Shown here piece by piece: positions 50,541 through 58,547 of a stretch of DNA of 64,000 nt (its first letter is position 1; each line of letters begins with the position of its first letter). Origin of the DNA: Mycobacteroides immunogenum. Its GTDB lineage: Bacteria > Actinomycetota > Actinomycetes > Mycobacteriales > Mycobacteriaceae. A program made the position numbers and the translations under genes. The notes under the pieces are model-generated. The model saw only the letters and a list, made by a program, of their open reading frames with translations, had not been told where the DNA came from and searched no databases. Location: contig NZ_CP011530.1 in the NCBI RefSeq assembly GCF_001605725.1, forward strand, positions 3,844,001 through 3,908,000. The letters are read 5' to 3'.

Positions 50541-51158
50541 CTACGAGGCCAGCCATTCGGTTTCCCAGTCGACGAGGGCAATGTTCTCGATGTGTCGGCG
50601 GCGGGTGTCGACGGGGAGGCGCCAGCCGAGGTCAAGGGCGCCCATGTGCGCCAGTCCGAGCGCGTCGGCTTGGTCGTGGTTTTTGATGCGGTGTTGGTCG
50701 TCGAACCATGTGGCTTGCGATTCGGACAGCACCAGTTTCTTGTGTTCGCCGGGCTTGAGGCCGTTCGGGGCGCGTCCGGTGATGAATTTTCCTCGGGTGG
50801 TTGGGTTTACGACGGTGATGGGGATTCGTTTCGCGTCCAGGATTGAGAACAGTGCCCACCAGAGGCCGTCTCGGTCGAACTTACTGGGCAGGTTCGATGC
50901 CCATGCGGGGCCTTCGATGACGGCGCGAACAATGGGTGCGGTGGTGTGGATTTCGCAGACGATGGCGTTGATTTCGCGTGCTTCGGTGATGATGCGTCGG
51001 CTTCGGCGCCACCACGGAACGCCTTCGCGTAGCGAGTATCCGACGTGTGTGATCACTGAGGGGTGGGCGACGCTATCGGTGGTTTCGCGGGTGATCGAGG
51101 CTATGCCGGCTCGGGCGAGCGACGGGTCTAGGCCGAGTACCGATTCGGGGCCGGTCAT
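50541..51158 (-). CDS. RuvC-like Holliday junction resolvase
   Basis: 205 residues from ATG 51158. D11 (LGLDPSLARAG), E82 (AVIEGPAWAS) and D162/D165 (NHDQADALGLA) form the RuvC/RNase-H acidic set. It resolves branched DNA before packaging. The stop touches the WhiB start (CAT then CTA). A longer open frame upstream runs through the neighbour and is rejected. Confidence 0.85.
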   Translation of the reverse strand: MTGPESVLGLDPSLARAGIASITRETTDSVAHPSVITHVGYSLREGVPWWRRSRRIITEAREINAIVCEIHTTAPIVRAVIEGPAWASNLPSKFDRDGLWWALFSILDAKRIPITVVNPTTRGKFITGRAPNGLKPGEHKKLVLSESQATWFDDQHRIKNHDQADALGLAHMGALDLGWRLPVDTRRRHIENIALVDWETEWLAS

Positions 51159-51397
51159 ATCTGAATCTCCTTGTGGGGCATTGCTAGTCGTTTCACAGCG
51201 ACAGCGAGTAGAAAGCCAACATCCTCTGGTGCCTGATTTTCGGCGCTGAGTGCGATCACACTGATTGGGCATAGAGGGTCGCCGTTGTGGTCGGCTAAGT
51301 GCTCTTGAAAATCGGCGATGAACTGGTCGAGCGCCTTCTCTGCGGCGGCGACGAGCTGGTCGGCTATGGCGGTCACAGCGGGCGGTATGTGGCTCAT
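51155..51397 (-). CDS. Hypothetical protein, 80 aa
   Basis: Helical (AVTAIADQLVAAAEKALDQF) with APEDVGFLLAVAVKRLAM near the end. ATGA overlaps with both neighbours show it is a coupled member of the operon. No function recognised. Confidence 0.55.
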   Translation of the reverse strand: MSHIPPAVTAIADQLVAAAEKALDQFIADFQEHLADHNGDPLCPISVIALSAENQAPEDVGFLLAVAVKRLAMPHKEIQI

Positions 51398-51759
51398 GCG
51401 TGGGGGTCCTGAATGACGCGCAGGGTGTCACGCTTTTTGTGGACGTGGGGCCGGGCGGCTGCCACGGATGCGCGGAGCGCCGGGTGCTGGCCGAAGACGT
51501 TGCGTTCCAGCCTGCATACGCGTGCGAGTAGTTCGTCGATACTGGCCATGGCGTGCGCTAAGTCCATGGCGACAACCGGGTCGGGCGTGGTGAACACCTG
51601 CACGCCGCGTGGTGATTTCACGTTCCAGCGCGGTGGTCCGCCGGTGTAGGCGTGCTTGCCGTCGAACCATCCGAAGGACGTGCGTCGGGTGGCGGGGTCG
51701 ATGCGAACTTCCCAACGGCCGGAGCCGTTCTCGGACTTCGTGGGCGTGGTGGTTTTCAT
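51394..51759 (-). CDS. Hypothetical protein, 121 aa
   Basis: Starts MKTTTPTKSENGSGRWEVRI; a beta-rich opening with FGWFDGKHAYTGGPPRWNV and a helical second half. ATG 51759 is chosen for the ATGA overlap. No family recognised. Confidence 0.6.
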   Translation of the reverse strand: MKTTTPTKSENGSGRWEVRIDPATRRTSFGWFDGKHAYTGGPPRWNVKSPRGVQVFTTPDPVVAMDLAHAMASIDELLARVCRLERNVFGQHPALRASVAAARPHVHKKRDTLRVIQDPHA

Positions 51760-52532
51760 GCGGTGTTCTCCAATCGGGGGTGGGTGCAGCGGATCAGCGG
51801 CGACTCGGGGTCGTCGGGGTCGGAGTAGCGCAGGCCGTTGGGGTCGCAGTCGGGGCATGCGCGGATCGCGGCAAGCGTGACTGCGCGTTGGCTGGCTGCG
51901 GCTTGGAGTTGTTGGGCGTCCCAGGTGTTTGCGTTGCGGCGCGCGTTAGCGCAGGCGCCGCATGGCAGTTCGGTTCCGCCGGGGTGTTGGGGGCAGTGCT
52001 CGGCCGGGCGGCTTCCTACCGGACTATCCCCACTAGAAGTAACTACTAATGGGTGGGGTGGGGTGGGACCACGGGACTCCCCAGGGGACACGTTTTCGCC
52101 AGGTTCTTCCGTGTCCCCGTCGTTGTCCCCTGGGGACATTTGGTCATCTATGCCGGTCACGAAGTTTCGGCCGCGCCGTCTTTGGTTCCGTTTCTTCTCG
52201 GCTTCGCGTTTGCGCTTGGCGGCATTTTCGGCCTTAGTTTGCTGCCATTTTGCCCAATTTCTGACCAAAATTCCGTCACTTTCTGGGCAGCAGAGCGGGG
52301 CGTCGAGAGGTCCGGGGGCCGTGAGGGCAGCGACGACCGACCGAGGTACGAGAAGGGATTTCAGCTTCGCGTGTGGGATGTAGCCGTCGGTCTCTTCCTT
52401 TGCTGACCACGACCCCGCCAGCACCCACGCGCCGGCAACCGCGATCCGCATCGGAACACGGACAGGGGTCACGGGCAGGTTCATGATTGGCTTCGAATCG
52501 CTGAACCCGTCATCGACGTAGAACCACGCCAC
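51756..52532 (-). CDS. Replication protein (winged-helix, helicase-loader/initiator-like)
   Basis: 258 residues. The opening AWFYVDDGFSDSKPIMNLPV and WVLAGSWSAKEETDGYIPHA resemble actinobacteriophage replication proteins with an N-terminal winged helix. A basic stretch (AAKRKREAEKKRNQRRRGR) and a C-terminal zinc region (CGACANARR, CPDCDPNG) follow. GTG 52532 overlaps the HNH stop by one base. Likely origin or helicase loading; exact role not established. Confidence 0.65.
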   Translation of the reverse strand: MAWFYVDDGFSDSKPIMNLPVTPVRVPMRIAVAGAWVLAGSWSAKEETDGYIPHAKLKSLLVPRSVVAALTAPGPLDAPLCCPESDGILVRNWAKWQQTKAENAAKRKREAEKKRNQRRRGRNFVTGIDDQMSPGDNDGDTEEPGENVSPGESRGPTPPHPLVVTSSGDSPVGSRPAEHCPQHPGGTELPCGACANARRNANTWDAQQLQAAASQRAVTLAAIRACPDCDPNGLRYSDPDDPESPLIRCTHPRLENTA

Positions 52533-52903
52533 TACGCGCGCACCTCCTCGGTGTCGAACAACGAATCCATCTGTGCTTCCATGGCTGCCGTGTGGGACCG
52601 CTGGCGCGTCTGCGCATGGTGCTCCAGGTCGTAGTGCAGGTGGCACCCCTGGCACATGGCGCGCAGGTTCTCCTCGCGGCTGTCCTCGGGCGTGTGATTC
52701 AGGTGCGCGACGGTCAGCACAACCCGGCTGCCAGTGCCGTAGGCGGGCTGTCCGTTGATGTTCGGGCACCGGCGAAGGTGTGTGCCCCGCCGGCACTCGC
52801 CCTCGCACTCGCAGCGGCCTTGGGCGCGCTCGAATCGAATCCGGCGCGATATCTCGGGCCAGTCCTTGGGGTAACGGGAGCGGTTCTCGGGGCGGATAGG
52901 CAT
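52532..52903 (-). CDS. HNH endonuclease
   Basis: 123 residues from ATG 52903 (GTG 52906 would give a four-base overlap). GRCECEGECRRGTHL, TVAHLNHTPEDSREENLRAM and CQGCHLHYD give two zinc-binding Cys pairs and the HNH core. A second HNH of prophage B, separate from the one near terminase. Role in DNA processing or as a mobile nuclease. Confidence 0.85.
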   Translation of the reverse strand: MPIRPENRSRYPKDWPEISRRIRFERAQGRCECEGECRRGTHLRRCPNINGQPAYGTGSRVVLTVAHLNHTPEDSREENLRAMCQGCHLHYDLEHHAQTRQRSHTAAMEAQMDSLFDTEEVRA

Positions 52904-53160
52904 CACGCGGCCTCCGCTGCCAGCGCGTCGAGCTTGTCTGGCCGGTAGCCGTCCCACTGGTCCTCGCCGGCCGGTGTGGCGACACACACGATCGGTGCGG
53001 TCTTCATACCGAGTTCGATTGCCGCCTCACGGATGGCGTCGTCGGAGTCGATTGGGATTGCGGTGTAAGCGATTCCGAGGCGGTCCAGGTGTCTCAGCGT
53101 CATTCGGCAGGGCTGGCAGGACGTTCCCGCGGTGTAGACGGTGACGGTGAGTTCAGGCAT
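52903..53160 (-). CDS. NrdH-like glutaredoxin
   Basis: 85 residues with the redox motif CQPC at 15-18 and a cis-Pro region KTAPIVCVA, then GYRPDKLDALA. NrdH-type redoxins reduce class Ib ribonucleotide reductase or other thiols. No reductase gene is in the window, so it probably uses the host enzyme for dNTP supply. Confidence 0.85.
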   Translation of the reverse strand: MPELTVTVYTAGTSCQPCRMTLRHLDRLGIAYTAIPIDSDDAIREAAIELGMKTAPIVCVATPAGEDQWDGYRPDKLDALAAEAA

Positions 53161-53329
53161 GTTCGTTTTCTTTCTTCACGTTGCATTTGTGTCCGGTGGA
53201 CGGGATCGGTTCCCGGCAGCTGTCGACCTTGCAGATCGGCGAGCACGACAGATGGCGCTCACCCTGGTTGCAGGTCACAAGTTCGCCGCACACCGTGCAA
53301 CGAGGAAACCGACGCCGCCTGTACCTCAT
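53153..53329 (-). CDS. Small zinc-finger-like protein, 58 aa
   Basis: Eight cysteines and His residues in a regular series (CTVCGELVTC, CSPIC, SCREP, HKCNV) indicate a treble-clef or double zinc knuckle. It overlaps the redoxin gene by eight bases. The first gene of its strand after the rightward HEPN-like gene. Confidence 0.6.
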   Translation of the reverse strand: MRYRRRRFPRCTVCGELVTCNQGERHLSCSPICKVDSCREPIPSTGHKCNVKKENEHA

Positions 53330-53388
53330 CGGTACCGACTACTTGAATCGGCGCCCGAACCCAATGCCCGTTCAGTAATCTGATCCGG

Positions 53389-54024
53389 GTGACCAGCTCT
53401 ACTGCCCCGCAAGAGGACATACGCACGCTGCTTCTGCAGTTCCTTGGCGCCTACTCGCGTGTTCAGAATTACGTCGACGAGGTAGTTGCGAGAACATTCT
53501 TCTCGAAGCGGCTCGGGATGGCGGCTGAGCGAGTTTGGAAACTGGCGGTCAGCCGTATCAGGGATGACGAGAGGGTGCCGCTGTTCCTTGCTATAGCAGA
53601 CGAATTGAAGACTGACGCAGACCTCGAACTCTTCGAAGATGTCTACAAGAAACGCAAGACGCTGCGTGACGGTATAGCGCATTCGGCGCATTTCGCGGCG
53701 GATGGTGAACACCTGGTTTCGATCCAACGGACCGTTGTCGCAACGGGTTTGGATCCCTTTCCTGAGCCTGTAAAAGTAGATCGGGACGAGCTGCTGGCGG
53801 CCATCAGAGACTGCAGCTGGTTGCAGGCGCAGATGGTCTACGTTCTGCTGTCTGGCATGAACTTGAAGATGGCATTGGGCGACATTCCGGTCACTGTTCC
53901 TAAACCTGCGCGGAACCCAGATGACTGGGACAGAGCCGAATTTGCTCTGCCCGTAGATCAGGAATCGGTTGAAGATGCTCATGATCCGCTGACCTCGCCG
54001 GTGCCGGGCCAGAGTGTCGGGTAG
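53389..54024 (+). CDS. HEPN-like protein, rightward moron
   Basis: 211 residues from GTG 53389. Helical; KKRKTLRDGIAHSAHF carries R93-x4-H98, the signature of HEPN-domain RNases and related toxin/defence proteins. It is on the opposite strand to its operon, so it needs its own promoter, and its 3' end overlaps the next leftward gene by 46 bases. No nucleotidyltransferase partner is adjacent. A defence or abortive-infection role is inference. Confidence 0.6.
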   Translation: MTSSTAPQEDIRTLLLQFLGAYSRVQNYVDEVVARTFFSKRLGMAAERVWKLAVSRIRDDERVPLFLAIADELKTDADLELFEDVYKKRKTLRDGIAHSAHFAADGEHLVSIQRTVVATGLDPFPEPVKVDRDELLAAIRDCSWLQAQMVYVLLSGMNLKMALGDIPVTVPKPARNPDDWDRAEFALPVDQESVEDAHDPLTSPVPGQSVG

Positions 54025-54188
54025 ATGGCTGCGCTTTCGGCCCAGCAGGATCGGCATTCGCGGGCGATGAACCGGGCGCGGAATTCTTGGTCGCAGCGCT
54101 GGCAGCGGAACGTGAACCACGGGAGCGGCTGTTTCACCACGCGGGGTGCGCGTGTCCGGGCGTACCGCGGGGCAGGTAAGGCCGTCAT
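53979..54188 (-). CDS. Small zinc-ribbon protein, 69 aa
   Basis: Two Cys pairs CQRC and CRSC in RCQRCDQEFRARFIARECRS, a zinc-ribbon layout. ATG 54188 overlaps the methyltransferase stop by four bases. The 3' end overlaps the rightward gene by 46 bases. Function unknown. Confidence 0.6.
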   Translation of the reverse strand: MTALPAPRYARTRAPRVVKQPLPWFTFRCQRCDQEFRARFIARECRSCWAESAAIYPTLWPGTGEVSGS

Positions 54189-55576
54189 GTCAGGCTCTCC
54201 ACGCCTGCAGTGATCAGGTCGCGTGAGCTAGGCGGGGTGACAGCGTTTCCTGCCATACGGACCTGTTCACGCCGGTTTCCTTTGATCACGTAGTCGGCCG
54301 GGAAGTCCATAGCGCGTTTGATTTCGCGTGGTTCCAGCATGCGGAACCGGACGTCGTCGAGATCGATCGTGGGACGTTCGTCCGAGATGACCAGCGCGTG
54401 ATGATTACCTGATGCGGTCACGGTCGCCAGCGGGCGACTCACAGGCCGTGCGTCGCTGCTGCCGCCGCGTAGCTCGGCGATGAACGCCAAGCCGTCGGTC
54501 TCCCTGGTGGTTCGGGTCGAGAACGGCTCACTGGTTGGTGCAGCGCCGTCACGCCAGGTACCGCCGCAGGGCACCAGCAGGCCAGTTTCGCTGCGTGTCG
54601 TCATCGTCCGGACGGGCTCGGAGACGGGGCGCGCTTCCTTACCCTCGCGGCCCTCCACAGGTACCAGTAGCGGCAGCCAGTACCGGTCTATGCCGGCGCG
54701 GACCCGCGCCATCGTCTTGGGGGCTAGCGGCCCGTAGCTCACCTCGCCGGTTTTCTTGTCGACAAATTTCTTGAGCGACTTGTCGCCGAGGCGTTCACCC
54801 AGCAGTGACCAATCGATGATGTCGCCGGCGACTCGCACCAACGGTTCGACGACTCTGTTGCGGCACTTGGTCTTAGGGCAGCGGAACGCGTATTGCTGGC
54901 GGTAGCGGCCGACGGTGTTGCCGGGTTTCTTGAATACCTGCATGGCGTCGATCGGCCCGCAGTCTGGGCATACGGCGCGTGGGCGCACGATGCGCTCAAG
55001 ATCGGGCTTGCGGTTGCCGCGCCGCCAGAACACCACATACAGCCGATCGCGGGATTGCGGCGCTCCGAATCCGGCCAGTTGCGCGTGCATCGAGTTGAGC
55101 ATCACGAGCTGGTGGTCGTAGCCCAGTGATTCCATGGCCGCAAGCCACGCCGGGAATGGCGCCCACGCCGCGGCCTCGACTACGTTTTCCACGAATACCA
55201 TTTCGTATTGGTGGAATTCGGAGAACCGGATGACGTCCCACATGGTGGCACGGGAGCGTTCGGCGGCTTCGTCGGGCAGGGTGTCGCCGAACAGATCGGG
55301 TTGCGTATCTACGCGCTTTCGGCCCTTGGCTTGCGAATGGTTGGTGCACTCCGGCGAGAACCAACCCATGGTCGTCTTCGGGAAGTACACGGGATGGATC
55401 TGTGATAGGTCAGCGCAATAGTGGTCTGCGTCTGGATGATTGGCGTTGTGCGTCTCGACGGCCAGCTGCCAATGGTTCGCAGCTGCCCGGACCGCCACGC
55501 CTTCGACCTCTACCGCTCCCGTGCTTGAACCGCCTGCACCGCAGAAGAAATCGGTCAGCGTGATATGCAGACTCAT
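54185..55576 (-). CDS. Orphan C5-cytosine DNA methyltransferase with zinc insert
   Basis: 463 residues. Motif I FFCGAGGSSTG (11-21), motif IV SPEC with catalytic C77, ENV at 130-132 and the QSRDR motif at 174-178 identify a cytosine-5 methylase. Between them and the C-terminal motifs is a four-Cys insert (C203, C206, C233, C238). The usual PCQ reads PEC. No restriction partner is near, so it probably protects phage DNA from host restriction. Confidence 0.85.
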   Translation of the reverse strand: MSLHITLTDFFCGAGGSSTGAVEVEGVAVRAAANHWQLAVETHNANHPDADHYCADLSQIHPVYFPKTTMGWFSPECTNHSQAKGRKRVDTQPDLFGDTLPDEAAERSRATMWDVIRFSEFHQYEMVFVENVVEAAAWAPFPAWLAAMESLGYDHQLVMLNSMHAQLAGFGAPQSRDRLYVVFWRRGNRKPDLERIVRPRAVCPDCGPIDAMQVFKKPGNTVGRYRQQYAFRCPKTKCRNRVVEPLVRVAGDIIDWSLLGERLGDKSLKKFVDKKTGEVSYGPLAPKTMARVRAGIDRYWLPLLVPVEGREGKEARPVSEPVRTMTTRSETGLLVPCGGTWRDGAAPTSEPFSTRTTRETDGLAFIAELRGGSSDARPVSRPLATVTASGNHHALVISDERPTIDLDDVRFRMLEPREIKRAMDFPADYVIKGNRREQVRMAGNAVTPPSSRDLITAGVESLT

Positions 55577-55833
55577 TGGGGTGTTACCTCATCGGCGAGG
55601 GGTTGGACACTGTCTGGGGGTTCGGCGTTGGGGTCGCGGCCACCGAAGTAGCGCAGCCGCAACCCTTCTGGCGCGTCGGGTGCCAGCGGTTCGCCTTCGA
55701 CTACGGTTCGGTCCGTGTCCGGGTCGTATGTGACGGATACGACCCGGACTCGACGGCCTTCAACGGTTTCGCCGAACTGCTGACCGACGGTGAACTCGTC
55801 GGTGCGGTCGCCGACGAACTTCGCGCACCTCAC
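55573..55833 (-). CDS. Hypothetical protein, 86 aa
   Basis: GTG 55833 (GTGA overlap). Beta-rich: VGQQFGETVEGRRVRVVSVT and RTVVEGEPLAPD. No family recognised. In the early operon before the methyltransferase. Confidence 0.6.
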   Translation of the reverse strand: MRCAKFVGDRTDEFTVGQQFGETVEGRRVRVVSVTYDPDTDRTVVEGEPLAPDAPEGLRLRYFGGRDPNAEPPDSVQPLADEVTPQ

Positions 55834-56243
55834 GCGTCGACCGCCGGTTCGACCACGACCAACGGTTGCGCTGCGGGCTGCGGCGGAAACTCATCGGGCA
55901 AGGCGTGTACCGGCAGCGGCGTCAGCGGGAACATTTCGCCGTGTTCACGAGCCAAGTTGCTGAGCCACTGCAAGATTTCGGTGTCAACGGCGAGCGTCTC
56001 GAACGCAGGCGTTCGGCCGGGGTCGACAGCCGCGGCAAGACCCGGATACTGTTCGCGTACCACGGTTCTGCACGCGTCAAATGCCGGCGCCATCTCAGAT
56101 ACGAGCGGCACGTAGCCGAGCATGTACCCCAACACGTCGTACACCTGGGACAGAAGGCAGAAGATCCGGTCCGGGTTTCCGAGAGCGAGGGTTACGACGA
56201 CACCGATCGGGAACTCGCGCGGCTCGGCGTTGGTCATGGTCAT
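55830..56243 (-). CDS. Hypothetical protein, 137 aa
   Basis: ATG 56243 overlaps the upstream stop by four bases. PREFPIGVVVTLALGNPDRI, then LLSQVYDVLGYMLGYVPLVS helices. No signature. May belong to the early operon's DNA-metabolism group only by context. Confidence 0.6.
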   Translation of the reverse strand: MTMTNAEPREFPIGVVVTLALGNPDRIFCLLSQVYDVLGYMLGYVPLVSEMAPAFDACRTVVREQYPGLAAAVDPGRTPAFETLAVDTEILQWLSNLAREHGEMFPLTPLPVHALPDEFPPQPAAQPLVVVEPAVDA

Positions 56244-56872
56244 GAGATCCACCAGCCGGGCGAGTCGAGCATCGTGACGGCGCCGATGAACGCCGCGGTC
56301 AGCATGAACATCGCGAACGCTGCAGCGTTGCCGACCGCTGCCCTGTGGCGGCGCTTCATGCGCCGTACCTTGCTTCGGCGCTGCAGACGGCGTGCCCGCT
56401 TCGAGTCGCGGTTCCGCAGGCGGCGCCGCCGGATCTCATCTACCGGAACATCACCCAGGTACACGCTCTTGTGTTGCAGCGCGCCGAGTATCGCCAGTTC
56501 ATAGGCATTGGGCTCCCGTACGGGTTCGGTGTCCGAGTGGTAGTGCGTAGTCGGGTGGACTACTTCTGCAGCCGGTCCGGCCGAGTCGTCCACCTGTCCG
56601 CTTTTCCCCTGGTCAGAAGGGTCTTGCGGGTGGTAGTCCACCGCTGGATTCGTGAGCCCTTGTTCCACCGCGCCACCGATCAACATGTCGGCCAACGCGC
56701 CGTCCTCAAGTTCGTTGGTGACGTCGAGGTCGATGTCGTCGAGGTAGTCGCGGATCTTGTCGACGCCGCGCAGCTGCTCGGCTTGACGATTCCGCTGGTA
56801 GTCGGTCATCCGTGAGGTCTGCCGGACCGCGCGTGCGGCCCGGCGCCGAGCACGGCTCGGATTACCCCTCAT
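56240..56872 (-). CDS. Membrane-anchored hypothetical protein, 210 aa
   Basis: ATG 56872 has GGAG seven bases upstream and overlaps the previous stop by 11 bases. A charged, acidic first 130 residues, a basic stretch (RRRRLRNRDSKRARRLQRRS) and one C-terminal hydrophobic helix (AAAFAMFMLTAAFIGAVTML). It would be a C-tail-anchored protein facing the cytoplasm. Function unknown. Confidence 0.6.
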   Translation of the reverse strand: MRGNPSRARRRAARAVRQTSRMTDYQRNRQAEQLRGVDKIRDYLDDIDLDVTNELEDGALADMLIGGAVEQGLTNPAVDYHPQDPSDQGKSGQVDDSAGPAAEVVHPTTHYHSDTEPVREPNAYELAILGALQHKSVYLGDVPVDEIRRRRLRNRDSKRARRLQRRSKVRRMKRRHRAAVGNAAAFAMFMLTAAFIGAVTMLDSPGWWIS

Positions 56873-57257
56873 CGCTGAACTCCGGCCCGGTCTCGGCTAC
56901 GGGTTCGGTGTCGCCCGTCGCCTCAGCCGATGGGACCGCGGTGCCGTCAACGACGTCGAGCATGGAACCCTGGTTTAGGTCGGGGTTGGCCGGCGCCTTG
57001 CCGCCGAACTTCCAGGCTGTGACGAGCTTGCAACGCCGGTAGGCGGTTTCGTCGCTGTCGGGGGTTTCCTTGTCGACGCCCTTGGACACGACGCGCAGCC
57101 TCACAACGATGTCGATGTTGTCGCACAGCGCTGGCGGCTCATCCATCACGAGCAGGACGTTCGGCCCTAGCCGCAGCTCTGCACCACCGTCCTCGTTCGG
57201 GATGTTGTCGAGTGCGTTGGTGGACTTCAAGTCCTTGGGTTTGGTTACGGTTCCCAT
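56862..57257 (-). CDS. Hypothetical protein, 131 aa
   Basis: MGTVTKPKDLKSTNALDNIP, then ELRLGPNVLLVMDEPPALCD and acidic tail. No family recognised. Lies just downstream of the RecT gene cluster; context suggests a recombination-operon accessory. Confidence 0.6.
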   Translation of the reverse strand: MGTVTKPKDLKSTNALDNIPNEDGGAELRLGPNVLLVMDEPPALCDNIDIVVRLRVVSKGVDKETPDSDETAYRRCKLVTAWKFGGKAPANPDLNQGSMLDVVDGTAVPSAEATGDTEPVAETGPEFSDEG

Positions 57258-57264
57258 GGCGGTG

Positions 57265-57504
57265 TTATCTCCCTGCGGTGGTGGTGGTTTCCGGCCCGGT
57301 TGGGTCGGCAGCGTCCGACGGGTTGTCGGCCGGGTCTTGGGTGGAATCGGTGACGGTCAAGATGACGTCGCCGTCTTGGTCCGGCTTGGACACCCAAACC
57401 GTCGAGTCGGGGCCGTATCTGGCCTGAATGGCGTTGGTGACGAACATGTTCACGGCGCCGAGCGTCAGCCCTCCGCACGCCGTGAACTTCCCGGTGCGCG
57501 CCAT
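57265..57504 (-). CDS. Hypothetical protein, 79 aa
   Basis: ATG 57504 is one base into the RecT stop. TGKFTACGGLTLGAVNMFVT then a polar Thr/Asp-rich end. No recognised family. Confidence 0.55.
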   Translation of the reverse strand: MARTGKFTACGGLTLGAVNMFVTNAIQARYGPDSTVWVSKPDQDGDVILTVTDSTQDPADNPSDAADPTGPETTTTAGR

Positions 57505-58547
57505 CAGTTCTGATCGCTTTCGAGTCCGAGTTCGCCTTGCTCCCCATCCGGCGCGGCCGGCGTGGTGTCTTCCTCTGAATCCGGTTCGCGGGCATCCCAG
57601 GCGCACAAGATGTCGCCGAGGCTGTCGGCGAGCAGGTCGTCGGAGTCCTTCTGCCAGTTGTTGAGTGTGGTGACGATGTCGCGGAGCTGCGCGTCGGTCA
57701 TGTCGTCGCGGTGCTCAGGCAGCCGGTCCGCCCCAGTCAGTACAGCGATGACGATGCGTTGTTCTTCCGGTTCGGTGGTCTTGCCGGCGGCGAACAGCTG
57801 AAACATGCGGTTCAGCCACTTCTGCCGGGACGCCGCAGACATCGGCTTATCGCCATCCGCGGTAGAGGCGGGCTGCTCGGCCGGCCCGGATGCTGCGGCG
57901 GCGCGCTCACGCAACGCGCTGGTGCCCTTGGCGCGCTGCGGTAACCGCTCCGATTGGACCTTGATCGGTTGTGGCTCTAGCTCCAGTTCCTCACGGCTGT
58001 AAGGGATACCGAGCAGTACGTCGGGCGCGATCTTGCGGCACACTTCCATCGCTGCCTTCGCGTACAACATGGCCTGCGGATCGGTTTGGTACTTGGAGTT
58101 GCCGGTGTACTTGGCCTTTTCGGCGCGGGCAATGTCCCACGTCGACGTTTCAACCTGACCGGTGCGTGGGTCCGTGGCGGTGACGGTGACCCGCTCGTCG
58201 CTTGTCTCGACTGTTTGAACCACGATCCCCGCGGCAGTCTTCACCAGAGCAACGGCGGTGCGCGCGTAGATAGCAGGTTTCCCCTGCACCACGAAAATCT
58301 GTTGCAGCGACTGAATGGGGTTGAGTCCCAGCTCTGCGCCGTAGAGAATTGCTACAGCACCGTTTCCGGGTTTCCCGCGGTAGAGCGCTGGAACTAGTTC
58401 GCTGTCGCAGAGACCGTTGGCGAGTTCCATCGCGTCGCGCATAGCGGCGACTTGGGAGACGAGTGTGCCTAGCGCCTCGGGCACGGTAGGTAGTCCAGCC
58501 GCTGGCAGCACAGCGATTTCAGCGCCCGTGGTGGTGGTTTCGGTCAT
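57504..58547 (-). CDS. recT: RecT-family ssDNA-annealing recombinase
   Basis: 347 residues. MRDAMELANGLCDSELVPAL, AILYGAELGLNPIQSLQQIF, VVQGKPAIYARTAVALVK and the MLYAKAAMEVCRKIAPDVLL region match the RecT family. The C-terminal 120 residues are polar with a small helical tail. It pairs with the YqaJ exonuclease at 58544. It is clearly different from the Bet protein of prophage A, so the two prophages use non-homologous annealing proteins. Confidence 0.9.
   Translation of the reverse strand: MTETTTTGAEIAVLPAAGLPTVPEALGTLVSQVAAMRDAMELANGLCDSELVPALYRGKPGNGAVAILYGAELGLNPIQSLQQIFVVQGKPAIYARTAVALVKTAAGIVVQTVETSDERVTVTATDPRTGQVETSTWDIARAEKAKYTGNSKYQTDPQAMLYAKAAMEVCRKIAPDVLLGIPYSREELELEPQPIKVQSERLPQRAKGTSALRERAAAASGPAEQPASTADGDKPMSAASRQKWLNRMFQLFAAGKTTEPEEQRIVIAVLTGADRLPEHRDDMTDAQLRDIVTTLNNWQKDSDDLLADSLGDILCAWDAREPDSEEDTTPAAPDGEQGELGLESDQN

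Noticed and set aside
54185..55576. Restriction-modification system
   Set aside because: The methyltransferase has no adjacent restriction endonuclease; neighbouring genes are small proteins of the early operon.
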